This document shows positions 30,101-34,225 of a stretch of 64,000 bases of DNA, piece by piece. The stretch's first letter is position 1. Each line of letters begins with the position of its first letter. A model generated the notes under the pieces. That model was not told the DNA's origin. It searched no databases and saw only the letters and a program-made list of their open reading frames with translations. This stretch comes from Abiotrophia defectiva ATCC 49176 (GTDB lineage: Bacteria > Bacillota > Bacilli > Lactobacillales > Aerococcaceae), in NCBI RefSeq assembly GCF_000160075.2, contig NZ_KI535342.1, forward strand, positions 62,001 to 126,000. The letters run 5' to 3'. The translations under genes were made by a program, and so were the position numbers.

Positions 30101-30174
30101 ATTCCGACAGAGAATTTCCGAATAGAAAAACGTTGGATCTGGTTAGGACGCTGATGTTTCCCTTTAAATTTCAC
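18190..30174 (-). CDS. giant cell-wall zinc metalloprotease, M26/IgA1-protease family (3994 aa)
   Basis: Paralogue of the downstream gene with a much longer stalk. It has a YSIRK signal (RFSIRKFSVGIASVVIGSFF, identical to the paralogue), LPATG at 111-115 followed by two hydrophobic segments, and a Ser-rich linker at about 215-375. Twenty-six FIVAR-like modules lie at about 388-2610, then a beta region, a GLUG-like M26 N-domain (about 2830-3010) and the catalytic domain from about 3140. The zinc motif is HELVH (His3667, Glu3668, His3671) with Glu3691 as the third ligand in DERFEQYPQGLLQ. The start is GTG, with AGAAAGG 10 bases upstream. Both paralogues keep all catalytic residues, so both are probably active, perhaps on different host proteins or at different distances from the wall (inference). 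Confidence 0.93.
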   Translation of the reverse strand: MKFKGKHQRPNQIQRFSIRKFSVGIASVVIGSFFMGTTAPISVQAQGSISSQYVASAPTLSSITTSYQYVALQELTPAQQQAILSGTPSDIAQADQVYYFVYRPIESKQVLPATGEAAPLFGAMAGALTLIVAVGLIRDRKKTIMTLMVVSSLGQILSTSATLALESRLLNRYNQVFYSQQGDHLPDPRIHIEGYEYVGYFAQATLNQANNTLPQSSESSSQVQSNEEVSSEELSSQLVSESSSSSPANAVVTSSVASSESSASTSDLSSSNAESSSESPLSSESEASLSQSSEVTVSESSSQSSESSQPVESTQSSAQPVSSDPAESESSQAVISQPAESSSQVESTPQPSSESSSQNQIPNPAESSSKTPSPTPDPIPQPEPPKPLNYAAWQANLEQAQASWQVLANDDLSGKTPKSVKAYNDALASLKQDYQALVEAMTSLQASGAVSQSEIDQLTSKMTGIIARQVALPDTLVKRADQTPLITQSDNLANLVKTLNATDLSQKTPASAQALKEQIKFAQAALQNGGSVLKDGDATEADIDAMTQNLADQLKSLQDAQAALQDKADLSVLKEALNQLAKPVNTDGKTPKSVKQFEAAKAAYAERLAELITQANAVQEDPNASQEQVDTVVAKVQAFQQEVSQAQELLVDQTDKKVLNQTKADLDQLLASEPDLSNKTPKSVAAYRQAKEAAQRLTQEAAQLLANLDASPMEVLELNEQLNQAQEKLRTAETAIMAVADKESLRQAKQALAKKPDTTGKTPKSVAAYQAQVQALARELAQANDQAQAVLDDANASPAEVEAALAQVQAQQEKLDQAAKLLKDQANKTALEQAIRTLETDLAQEVEGSNKTPFSLALYRQKQEEARDALEQANRIVQDLDASPQEVATAVEEVNQSKAALQHAKENLRDQAGKATLHKLLKEMVKPISTEGKTPKSVQEYQTEYGRHRAEIDAALAKGAQVAEDKNATEAAVQEAISALEQALERKSNSQLLLVNQVDKTALRAARQGLQDLLSQKPDLSDKTPASIRDYQEVLEEAETELDLLSSLIEDPNTAENEMNDALAQSRTTATSLESAIAALTPKADKVALEQALSQINQPIDLASKTPNSVTAFEEAKQANRASRDQAIQKAQDVMLDENVTPEAVSQALAELKAAQAKLDQARAKLVNQSDKSALKQARAALDTILQAQADLTNKTPQSIGAYDRARQAAQAQVQNAQAIIADANATPNAVAEAVNKIKEAQANLKAAQEGLTNQADKAKLIQALATLKQPISTEGKTPKSIQAFNQAQNGQLAQVEAAKNEAERIIANQDASPEQVSQALQAIQEAQSQINQAKALLVNQADKSALGQAKQNLDTAIQATPNLTNKTPQSVQAYEQAKADAQAAVQAGQAIIVDLNASPEAVEAAKTRITQAQAALKAAQDNLRDKANKAGLQSALNALNTPISTVGKTPNSVSAFEKAQAVDKATTDQAKAKAKAVIADENATEAQVAQALQAVRDAQTKVDTAKALLVNQADKSALEQAKQNLDTAIQATPNLTNKTPQSVQAYEQAKANAQAAVQAGQAVIADLNASPEAVEAAKTRITQAQAALKAAQDNLRDKANKAGLQSALNALNAPISTVGKTPRSIDAFRTQESGYQSDLNSAKQAAQSVLADENATASQVAQALEQVQAIQAKVNAAKALLVDQADKSALTSERTKLQNQVAQAPDLANKTPQSITAYESAKAQADAALAKALSVQNDLNATPAQVQEAVNQLKASHTALTSAKAGLQTKADKQALIGALNKLNEPIATNGKTPNSVRAFEQAQATDKATTDQAKTKAQAVIADENATEAQVSQALQAVRDAQTKVDVAKALLVNQADKSALEQAKQNLDTAIQATPNLMNKTPQSIQAYEQAKADARAAVQAGQAVITDLNASPEAVEAAKTRITQAQAALKSAQDNLRDKANKAGLQSALNALNAPISTSGKTPNSVRAFEQAQAADKATTDQAKAKAKAVIADENATEAQVAQALQAVREAQTKVDIAKALLVNQADKSALEQAKQNLDTAIQATPNLTNKTPQSVQAYEQAKADAQAAVQAGQAIIADLNASPEAAEAAKTRITQAQADLEAAKNNLRDKADKSSLLEALATINQAVSTTNKTPNSIQAYQARLKAQDGVISPAKSKAAQVIADENASREQVEDALRAVQVAQTQVNQAVGLLVNQADKHLLSEAINNSQVEVNKAPTLADKTPKSVTAYEQAKATAQAALEVAKGVQADPNATQAQVQEAINRLASAKQALEKAKSALQVKGDKAGLRAAYEALNSPISTIGKTPRSIDAFRTQESGYQSELDAAKQAAQSVLADENAIASQVAQALEQVQAIQAKVNAAKTLLVDQADKSALTSERTKLQNEVAKAPDLANKTPQSITTYETTKAQADAALAKALSVQNDLNATPAQVQEAVNQLKASHTALTAAKAGLQTKADKQALIGALNKLNEPIATDGKTPASITAYRNSLTANQSTINQAKAQAQAMIANENASQVQVNEALQAIKSAQVKIDEAKNKLVDQANKQALQASIAEAGPLVENHYTPASWQALQTQLSAAKQVNQDLNASQSAVDSAKQALDQAIAQLVMHTPRFTSQEVVLPTDELSRSVTVNYTLFDPANKYQSAQVKVYQGDQLVQTVAINNNQAVINGLNYEVPYRLVTELTYADKLGVSKTDPQLSEELVELKLKKFELKQIKEEGLYQVEGQELKRVSALASVPQDLSGYLVKVSSDRYKDVVLKVAAIEATTYNGEDYYQVTATAPELVQNNGGTTDYHQTHQFLVRKAAPAVNNVYHSFGELLTAMKANLSGTFILGSNVSAADVVLAKGQEAYLMDTFRGKLLGRGADGQSHAIFDLKAPLFKETNQATISNLDLKRVDIRDRDNVGSLAVVANQTTITDVTASGRLSGSQSIGGLVATVLGGSQLSQVGFKGSIESMAFNGANSTIGGIVANLEKGSITQATADINMHLSSGNENSRYGGLVGAVGSGSSLTKAVVKGNIWNSGSGVLRRWGSSTGGAVGSTWSNSRIDQVISETKVDNGRIFFGHRNAEQQESTRRSFSNIAVVQDVASGIEQEFLKDIETISPQEAASRQQAMGITVSFDDSSDAVTTLSKESLMTDYTTMPNYKADKAQAYANMEKLLPFYNKEQIIKYGNLATGKLASQVLVSVTPMMGSNYVTDYSQPMDRIMLHYADKSVQYLGLAAKSNFKQTGIVEYQLEDSGLIYTPNQIQQASIESLAQDLAAQLSTTDLYSDKMFELLGIKDKNYVNDKVKQTRRDALQKTLGRVPTDEELQADLDAVNQAERIKDVKRLYLEDTMARLKPNLTDAVKKVLKQSLNQAIDGGHSGLEAQLKQQVLDNKEALLLGLLYMHRHYEIKFGEANIGDISTYQADFFGKSENVLDKLIYLGSRGINALHTKHNFRAYAAFISPDQAVGNLLDYLDYFRETLTDLDENAWFRQATQQNLVLEERASREAGLANKEYRIYPRLKARSVQNYILPLLNLKDSTLFAISTVNGFTWGSLDRRSYDRQRLEELVNLMANRQQTHLDTWYRMALPAVKDRIANNPGNQTWDGYKDATGQWFGEFGESNAKGNAPKNPSMGIREFFGPIGRYFGANGSAAYADTISNIYFIHTDMLNDYNGASIWTHELVHLQDRSINLGGYGWRPDERFEQYPQGLLQAPENPSTINHMGINTIFDYSNEKLRYYNESPDRFQTAADVHEYVHGVFDVLYTLDYAEGLDVLARGKDFWKKMYNQVTNEVDGVHANNLIKELTDQEWENINLTSINDLVEHQLVVKRGYGAKAKYNRDNYVTINMYAPNYATGENTTGSPGGLMFKRMAWEMMAYKGYEDGFVPYASDKLQKEAKAAGNTELSDTYVIKSVSGGEFQNMTVFKQAMFKERIDKLNQSLIPITVNGTQVRTFADIQQLIHQAMEADIKANFLTRGDNNVHKVKKEIYRQYLLATNDFRTSIFQGQ
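22345..29013 (-). repeat. array of 26 FIVAR-like modules (about 86 residues each)
   Basis: Twenty-five modules carry a KTPxS signature and the last carries YTPAS. Two types alternate: type A (PIST-x-GKTPNSVxAFExAQ) and type B (LTNKTPQSVQAYEQAKADAQ). One A+B pair is exactly 172 residues (516 bp). Identity is highest in the centre of the array and lower at both ends. Confidence 0.88.
24031..26190 (-). repeat. near-identical 516-bp higher-order repeat units
   Basis: The same type B coding segment starts at 24031, 24547, 25579 and 26095, spacings of 516, 1032 and 516 bp. The position missing from the series (25063) holds a diverged type B module. A block at about 22.74-23.26 kb recurs at about 24.81-25.32 kb, an offset of 2064 bp, exactly four units. 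Confidence 0.85.
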
Positions 30175-30210
30175 TAATTTCTTACCTTTCTAAATTTAAT
30201 TTTGCAATTC

Positions 30211-30239
30211 ATTCTATCATATAATCACTAAGAAATATA
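30211..30239 (-). promoter_or_regulatory. promoter of the second M26 protease gene
   Basis: Extended -10 TGA-TAGAAT (TAGAAT 30211-30216) with TATATTTCT at 30231-30239 at the -35 position, the same arrangement and 14-bp gap as before the first protease. The rest of the 258-bp gap to the next gene holds only the downstream terminator. Confidence 0.55.
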
Positions 30240-30382
30240 CGGTTTTTTACTTAAATTCACAAAATTTATCCTTTAGATTTAGCGGCTTGATTTTTCACGA
30301 ACGATAACATCACCCACCCTAGCACACGGCAGCTAGAATCGCCGTTTTTAAGCGGATATAGGAAGGTGAATTTTCGCTAAAA

Positions 30383-30421
30383 TGCAAAAGGCTATCCTGA
30401 CGAAATAATCAGAATAGCCTT
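30383..30421 (-). terminator. manA-rsmC operon terminator
   Basis: AAGGCTAT/ATAGCCTT outer stem with an inner CTGA/TCAG stem, followed by TTTT on the minus strand. Confidence 0.85.
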
Positions 30422-30432
30422 ATACAGTTCAT

Positions 30433-31044
30433 TTAATATTGACTTTTGCTTTTCAAAATCCAATAGCCCTTATATCGGGTCACTAACTCAACATTCCCAA
30501 AGACTTCTTCCATAAAAGTTTCCATAGAAGGAGCGCCTTGTTTTTTCTGAATTACAAGCCATAATTCACCGCCAGGTCTTAAATTAGCCTGGGCTGAGCG
30601 TACGAATTGTTGGATGACCTGCTTGCCGGCCCGGATTGGTGGGTTGGTCACCACAAAATCCGGCGCTTGACTAGCTTGCCATTGGCCTGCATCAGCCAAT
30701 TGGTAGGCCGTATTCTCTACGCGATTGAGCTGGCTATTAGCCTGCGCCAACTGGTAGGCGCGTTCATTAATCTCGACACCTGTCACTTGAGCTTGGGGAT
30801 ATAATTTTGCCAAGGCAATCGTGACTGGTCCGTAGCCACTCCCCAGTTCCACTATTTGATAGCTTCCTACAGGGACTGCATCAGCGAAAGCTTCCACTAG
30901 CACCTTGGAACCATAGTCCATGCGCTGTTTAGAAAAGACGCCATTATCGGTCTGAAAGCTCAAAGTCAGGCCTGCCACACCATCTTGAATCTGGTGCAAA
31001 GCATGCTGACTAGTAGGACTAGATTTAAAGTATTGTTCACTCAT
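30433..31044 (-). CDS. class I SAM-dependent methyltransferase, RsmC/YbxB family
   Basis: 203-residue methyltransferase. The SAM-binding glycine loop is VELGSGYGPVTIAL and the acidic end of strand 2 is VTGVEINERA. VVTNPPIRAGK is the NPP catalytic motif of N-methyltransferases acting on rRNA bases. RsmC of E. coli modifies 16S rRNA G1207, and the Bacillus homologue YbxB is of the same short form; the exact target here is inferred. In Bacillus ybxB sits between rplL and rpoB. Here it lies between them in order and strand but far from both, in an operon behind manA (23-base gap). Confidence 0.88.
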   Translation of the reverse strand: MSEQYFKSSPTSQHALHQIQDGVAGLTLSFQTDNGVFSKQRMDYGSKVLVEAFADAVPVGSYQIVELGSGYGPVTIALAKLYPQAQVTGVEINERAYQLAQANSQLNRVENTAYQLADAGQWQASQAPDFVVTNPPIRAGKQVIQQFVRSAQANLRPGGELWLVIQKKQGAPSMETFMEEVFGNVELVTRYKGYWILKSKSQY

Positions 31045-31067
31045 TATCTGCTGATACGCTCCCCTCT

Positions 31068-32018
31068 TTAAGCCGGATGGGAACTAATTAAGGTTAGGGT
31101 CCCTTCCAGACGAATTTCTGTAACACCGTGCGGCAAAATAAAGGAACTTGCCAAATCTAAGTCATAAGCGACACCGTCCAGCCATAGTCGGCCTTGCCCT
31201 GCAATGACGGTTGCCAAGGTATAGGCATTATCCAGGCTTAAAGTCAGGCTATCCACGACTTCCCACTTGGTCACAGTGAAAAATTCATTTTCTAGATACT
31301 GAATAACTTGGCTGTCACCAACTTGCTGAGTCTTGACTTGCAAGTGACGCTCTGGATCTGGATAGAAAGTGACATCCGCCGCCTGCTTAAGATGCAAATC
31401 ACGGGGATTGCCTTGCGCATCCCGTCGATCATAGTCGTAGACACGATAGGTAGTATCTGAGCTCTGCTGTGTCTCCAGAATGACCACCCCTGCACCAATC
31501 GCATGGATGGTCCCTGCCGGCACATCAAAGAAGTCGCCCGCCTTAACTGGCACCTCCACTAAAAGGTCTGACCAACGCCCTGCCGCTACTAATTCTTCGA
31601 ATTCTTGCCGAGATTGAGCCTTATGCCCATAAACAATCTTGGCTCCTGGCTCTGCCGAAATGACATACCAGCATTCAGTCTTACCAAGCTCCCCTTCATG
31701 TTCAAGTCCATAGGCATCATCAGGATGGACCTGCACAGAAAGCTCGGCTGCTGCATCTAGTATTTTAATTAATAGAGGAAAAACAGTTTGACTAGGATTC
31801 CCAAACAATTCTGGATGCTCTTCATAGAGCTGATCTAAGCCCAATCCTGCATATTCGGCAGGACTAATGACGGTCGACACCCCATTTGGATGAGCACTAA
31901 TACACCAAGCTTCCCCCACTGTGTCGCTAGGGCCTTTGAGACCAAATTCTAGCTCTAATTTGCGACCACCCCATATTTTATCTTGTAACACAGGCTTTAA
32001 GAAAATCGGTTGTGTCAT
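31068..32018 (-). CDS. manA: mannose-6-phosphate isomerase, class I
   Basis: Interconverts mannose 6-phosphate and fructose 6-phosphate, linking mannose uptake with glycolysis. The 316-residue cupin enzyme has the short Firmicute form: KIWGGRKLE at the N-terminus, EAWCISAHPNG, and zinc ligands in LSVQVHPDD and KTECWYVI. PAGTIHAIGAG supplies another His, and TYRVYDYDRRDAQGNPRDLH carries the catalytic Arg region. ATG 32018 is used: AAAGGATGG precedes it, and the upstream in-frame TTG at 32036 would overlap that site. Followed by the RsmC-like gene and divergent from the HAD phosphatase. Confidence 0.95.
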   Translation of the reverse strand: MTQPIFLKPVLQDKIWGGRKLELEFGLKGPSDTVGEAWCISAHPNGVSTVISPAEYAGLGLDQLYEEHPELFGNPSQTVFPLLIKILDAAAELSVQVHPDDAYGLEHEGELGKTECWYVISAEPGAKIVYGHKAQSRQEFEELVAAGRWSDLLVEVPVKAGDFFDVPAGTIHAIGAGVVILETQQSSDTTYRVYDYDRRDAQGNPRDLHLKQAADVTFYPDPERHLQVKTQQVGDSQVIQYLENEFFTVTKWEVVDSLTLSLDNAYTLATVIAGQGRLWLDGVAYDLDLASSFILPHGVTEIRLEGTLTLISSHPA

Positions 32019-32069
32019 CTCGATCCATCCTTTCAAAGATAAATTTTCTCGCTTCTATCATACCATTTT

Positions 32070-32098
32070 TTGACGATTTCGTGGTACACTATTTATAC
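32070..32098 (+). promoter_or_regulatory. promoter of the HAD phosphatase gene
   Basis: TTGACG (32070-32075), 17-bp spacer, TTATAC (32093-32098). On the other strand TGGTATGAT (around 32057-32065) is a candidate extended -10 for manA, so the region is a compact divergent promoter. Confidence 0.5.
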
Positions 32099-32128
32099 GA
32101 GAATTATGACGAATTATGGAGGTTGCCG

Positions 32129-32980
32129 ATGATTAAACTCTTTGCATCCGACATGGATGGGACGCTATTAAACCCAAACCATGTCATTAGCGACACTACC
32201 GCCCAAGCTATTCGAGACCTTCAAGCTCAATCGGATATCGAGTTTCTGATTGCTACCGGACGAGATTATCGATCTGCTAAATGGCTCCTAGATCAGCATC
32301 AACTGACCGCTCGCATCATTGCCGTCAATGGCGCTGCAACTTATGACGTTAAAGGAAATTTGGAGGATGTCTTTGCCCTGGATTTAGCTGATACCCAGAC
32401 CATTATCGAACGATTTGCGGTGCCTGGAACTCAGACTTTGGTGTCACTCAAGTCTCTGAACGGTTATTATGTTAATGACCTTGCCCTCTATCGGCAGCGC
32501 ATGGAAGCTTTCATGGATCATGCCAAAGAAGCTACTAGCGATGATAGTCTAGCCCAGCTTGAGCTCCACTTCAAAGAGCTTCTACCACTTAAGGACTATC
32601 AACCGGACTTAGATCCTCCACTTAAGATTATGCTGATTGACCGTCGCCCTGAAATCTTAGAGACTGCCCGCCATTTCCTCAAGGACTTTGCCATTGACTT
32701 GACTTCTTCTGGCCCAGATAATTTAGAAATCACTAGTCTCAAGGCCCAAAAAGGCTTAGCGATTGAAGCCTACTGTCAACACCATGGATTCACTAAGCAT
32801 CAAGTCTTAACCATTGGCGATTCGGCCAATGACCGCTCTATGCTAGCCATGTTCCCTAATAGTTATGCCATGGCTAATGCTGGTCAAGCCATTAAAGACT
32901 TGGCAAGCTATGAGGCTCCTAGCAACGCAGAAGATGGGGTAGCCCATATCATCTATCAGCTTTTGAAGCAAATGAAGTAA
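32129..32980 (+). CDS. Cof-type HAD-IIB sugar-phosphatase
   Basis: 283-residue phosphatase. Motif I is FASDMDGTLL with the nucleophile Asp, motif II lies in FLIATGRDY, motif III is the Lys in LKAQKGLAIEAYC and motif IV is TIGDSANDRSML. A large C2B-type cap lies between motifs II and III, as in YidA, Cof and YwpJ. Such enzymes dephosphorylate sugar phosphates or FMN-like molecules with broad specificity, so the substrate cannot be given. Start at 32129 with GGAGG 6 bases upstream; longer in-frame starts lack a ribosome site. Single-gene unit between its own promoter and terminator. Confidence 0.9.
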   Translation: MIKLFASDMDGTLLNPNHVISDTTAQAIRDLQAQSDIEFLIATGRDYRSAKWLLDQHQLTARIIAVNGAATYDVKGNLEDVFALDLADTQTIIERFAVPGTQTLVSLKSLNGYYVNDLALYRQRMEAFMDHAKEATSDDSLAQLELHFKELLPLKDYQPDLDPPLKIMLIDRRPEILETARHFLKDFAIDLTSSGPDNLEITSLKAQKGLAIEAYCQHHGFTKHQVLTIGDSANDRSMLAMFPNSYAMANAGQAIKDLASYEAPSNAEDGVAHIIYQLLKQMK

Positions 32981-32988
32981 ATTCTTTG

Positions 32989-33015
32989 AAGACGGGATAT
33001 TGCCCCGTCTTTTTT
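32989..33015 (+). terminator. terminator of the HAD phosphatase gene
   Basis: AGACGGG/CCCGTCT stem with TTTTTT on the plus strand. Confidence 0.88.
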
Positions 33016-33040
33016 GTTGCCCCAATCGCTAGCTAAGCAT

Positions 33041-33075
33041 AAAAAAGAAGAGGCTAGGAAATCCTAGCCTCTTCT
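33041..33075 (-). terminator. terminator of the tRNA operon
   Basis: Perfect 14-bp stem AGAAGAGGCTAGGA/TCCTAGCCTCTTCT with TTTTTT on the minus strand, directly after tRNA-Gly. Confidence 0.92.
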
Positions 33076-33083
33076 ATATAATA

Positions 33084-33155
33084 AGCGGAAAACGGGATTC
33101 GAACCCGCGACCCCCACCTTGGCAAGGTGATGTTCTACCTCTGAACTATTTCCGC
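33084..33155 (-). tRNA. tRNA-Gly (GCC)
   Basis: 72-nt cloverleaf: acceptor GCGGAAA/TTTCCGC-like arms, D-arm TTCAGAGGTAGAA, anticodon loop with GCC, T-arm GCGGGTTCGAATCCCGT. CCA is not encoded. Last of three co-transcribed tRNAs. Confidence 0.96.
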
Positions 33156-33165
33156 AAGTTGGCGA

Positions 33166-33238
33166 TGCCGGCTAAAGGATTTGAACCCTCGACCCTCTGA
33201 TTACGATTCAGATGCTCTACCAACTGAGCTAAGCCGGC
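33166..33238 (-). tRNA. tRNA-Thr (CGT)
   Basis: 73-nt cloverleaf with acceptor GCCGGCT/AGCCGGC, D-arm GCTCAGTTGGTAGAGC, anticodon loop ATCGTAA (anticodon CGT), T-loop TTCAAAT. Discriminator A, CCA not encoded. Confidence 0.96.
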
Positions 33239-33261
33239 TACAGCTTGCTAAAAAGCAAGAA

Positions 33262-33334
33262 TGAGTCATACAGGGCTCGAACCTGTGACCCTCTGATTAA
33301 AAGTCAGATGCTCTACCAACTGAGCTAATGACTC
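33262..33334 (-). tRNA. tRNA-Lys (TTT)
   Basis: 73-nt cloverleaf with acceptor GAGTCAT/ATGACTC, D-arm GCTCAGTTGGTAGAGC, anticodon loop CTTTTAA (anticodon TTT), T-loop TTCGAGC. First gene of the tRNA operon, CCA not encoded. Confidence 0.97.
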
Positions 33335-33350
33335 TTGTAACGACTCATAT

Positions 33351-33379
33351 ATCATAGCTCAGATTTACATTTTAGTCAA
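33351..33379 (-). promoter_or_regulatory. tRNA operon promoter
   Basis: TTGACT (33374-33379), 17-bp spacer, TATGAT (33351-33356) on the minus strand, about 17 bases before tRNA-Lys. Confidence 0.8.
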
Positions 33380-33468
33380 GTCATAGCCTAAATCTTTTCA
33401 GATTTTTTGCTGAGATTTAGTGTTTCATTCCATTTTCAGTCTATATAGTATATAAGGAGGTGCTTAGT

Positions 33469-34185
33469 ATGCTGTTTATCTTAGCTTTTTGTTTGGGGGC
33501 TTGCTTAGGTTCTTTTGTACCGTGTTTGGCCCACCAACTAGTTTTTAACCATTTTGATTGGCGGGCCCGTTCCTCTTGCGATTATTGCCATCACCCACTC
33601 TCCTGGAAAGAGCTCATTCCTCTAATCTCTCAGGCCCGCCTCCATTCCCGATGTCCTCACTGTCACCAAGTAATCTCCTCCCTCTACTGGCAAAGCGAGT
33701 TGGCAGGAGGCTGCTTAGCTAGCGGTTTCGCTTTGATGTCATCTTATCAGGCGTGGCCTCCAAGTCAAATCTTCCTTTATAGCATCTTGCTCCTTTTACT
33801 TGCTTTGATGGCTGCTTGCGACCTCTGGGCTTACTGGATACCAGATAGCTTACAGCTTGCCTGCCTGCCTTTTAGTTGCTTTCTTGCCTTACTTCAAGCT
33901 TGGGATGGCTGGAAGTTGCTAGCCATTATTCTCGCCCTAAGCTTCCTTGTCTTACTCCAAGCCTTCTATCCCCATTGGCTGGGCGGCGCTGATATCAAAT
34001 TGCTAGGCCTGCTTTGGCTATCTCTTCCACTTAGGACACTGGCCTTGCTATTGGGACTGGCAGCCGGACTTGGCCTCTTGATGGTTGGCAGTCGTCCTAG
34101 GTGCTGGCGCCAACCCATCCCCTTTGTCCCAGCCATCGCCCTCGCCTACTATCTCATCTTAGCTCTGCTCCCCTGGCTAAGCTAA
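33469..34185 (+). CDS. comC: type IV prepilin peptidase (competence leader peptidase)
   Basis: Membrane aspartic protease that cleaves and methylates prepilin-like proteins of the competence pseudopilus (ComGC family). The 238 residues have an N-terminal helix with LGACLGSFVPCLAHQL and a zinc-binding loop with two CxxC pairs (CDYC, CPHC). About seven hydrophobic helices follow. The catalytic Asp residues lie in CDLWAYWIPD and LGGADIKLLG; the second motif is normally GGGDxK, so Ala replaces one Gly while the Asp is kept. ATG 33469 lies 10 bases behind GGAGG; the GTG at 33460 overlaps the ribosome site. Fits with the SigH/ComX-like sigma factor elsewhere in the window. Monocistronic. Confidence 0.88.
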   Translation: MLFILAFCLGACLGSFVPCLAHQLVFNHFDWRARSSCDYCHHPLSWKELIPLISQARLHSRCPHCHQVISSLYWQSELAGGCLASGFALMSSYQAWPPSQIFLYSILLLLLALMAACDLWAYWIPDSLQLACLPFSCFLALLQAWDGWKLLAIILALSFLVLLQAFYPHWLGGADIKLLGLLWLSLPLRTLALLLGLAAGLGLLMVGSRPRCWRQPIPFVPAIALAYYLILALLPWLS

Positions 34186-34216
34186 AAAACCAAGCTGCAG
34201 TGAAGACAGCTTGGTT
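34183..34216 (-). terminator. terminator between comC and the acyltransferase
   Basis: AACCAAGCTG/CAGCTTGGTT 10-bp stem. The T6 run is on the minus-strand side, so it mainly serves the acyltransferase gene, though convergent comC transcripts also cross it. Confidence 0.85.
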
Positions 34217-34225
34217 AGATAAGTC

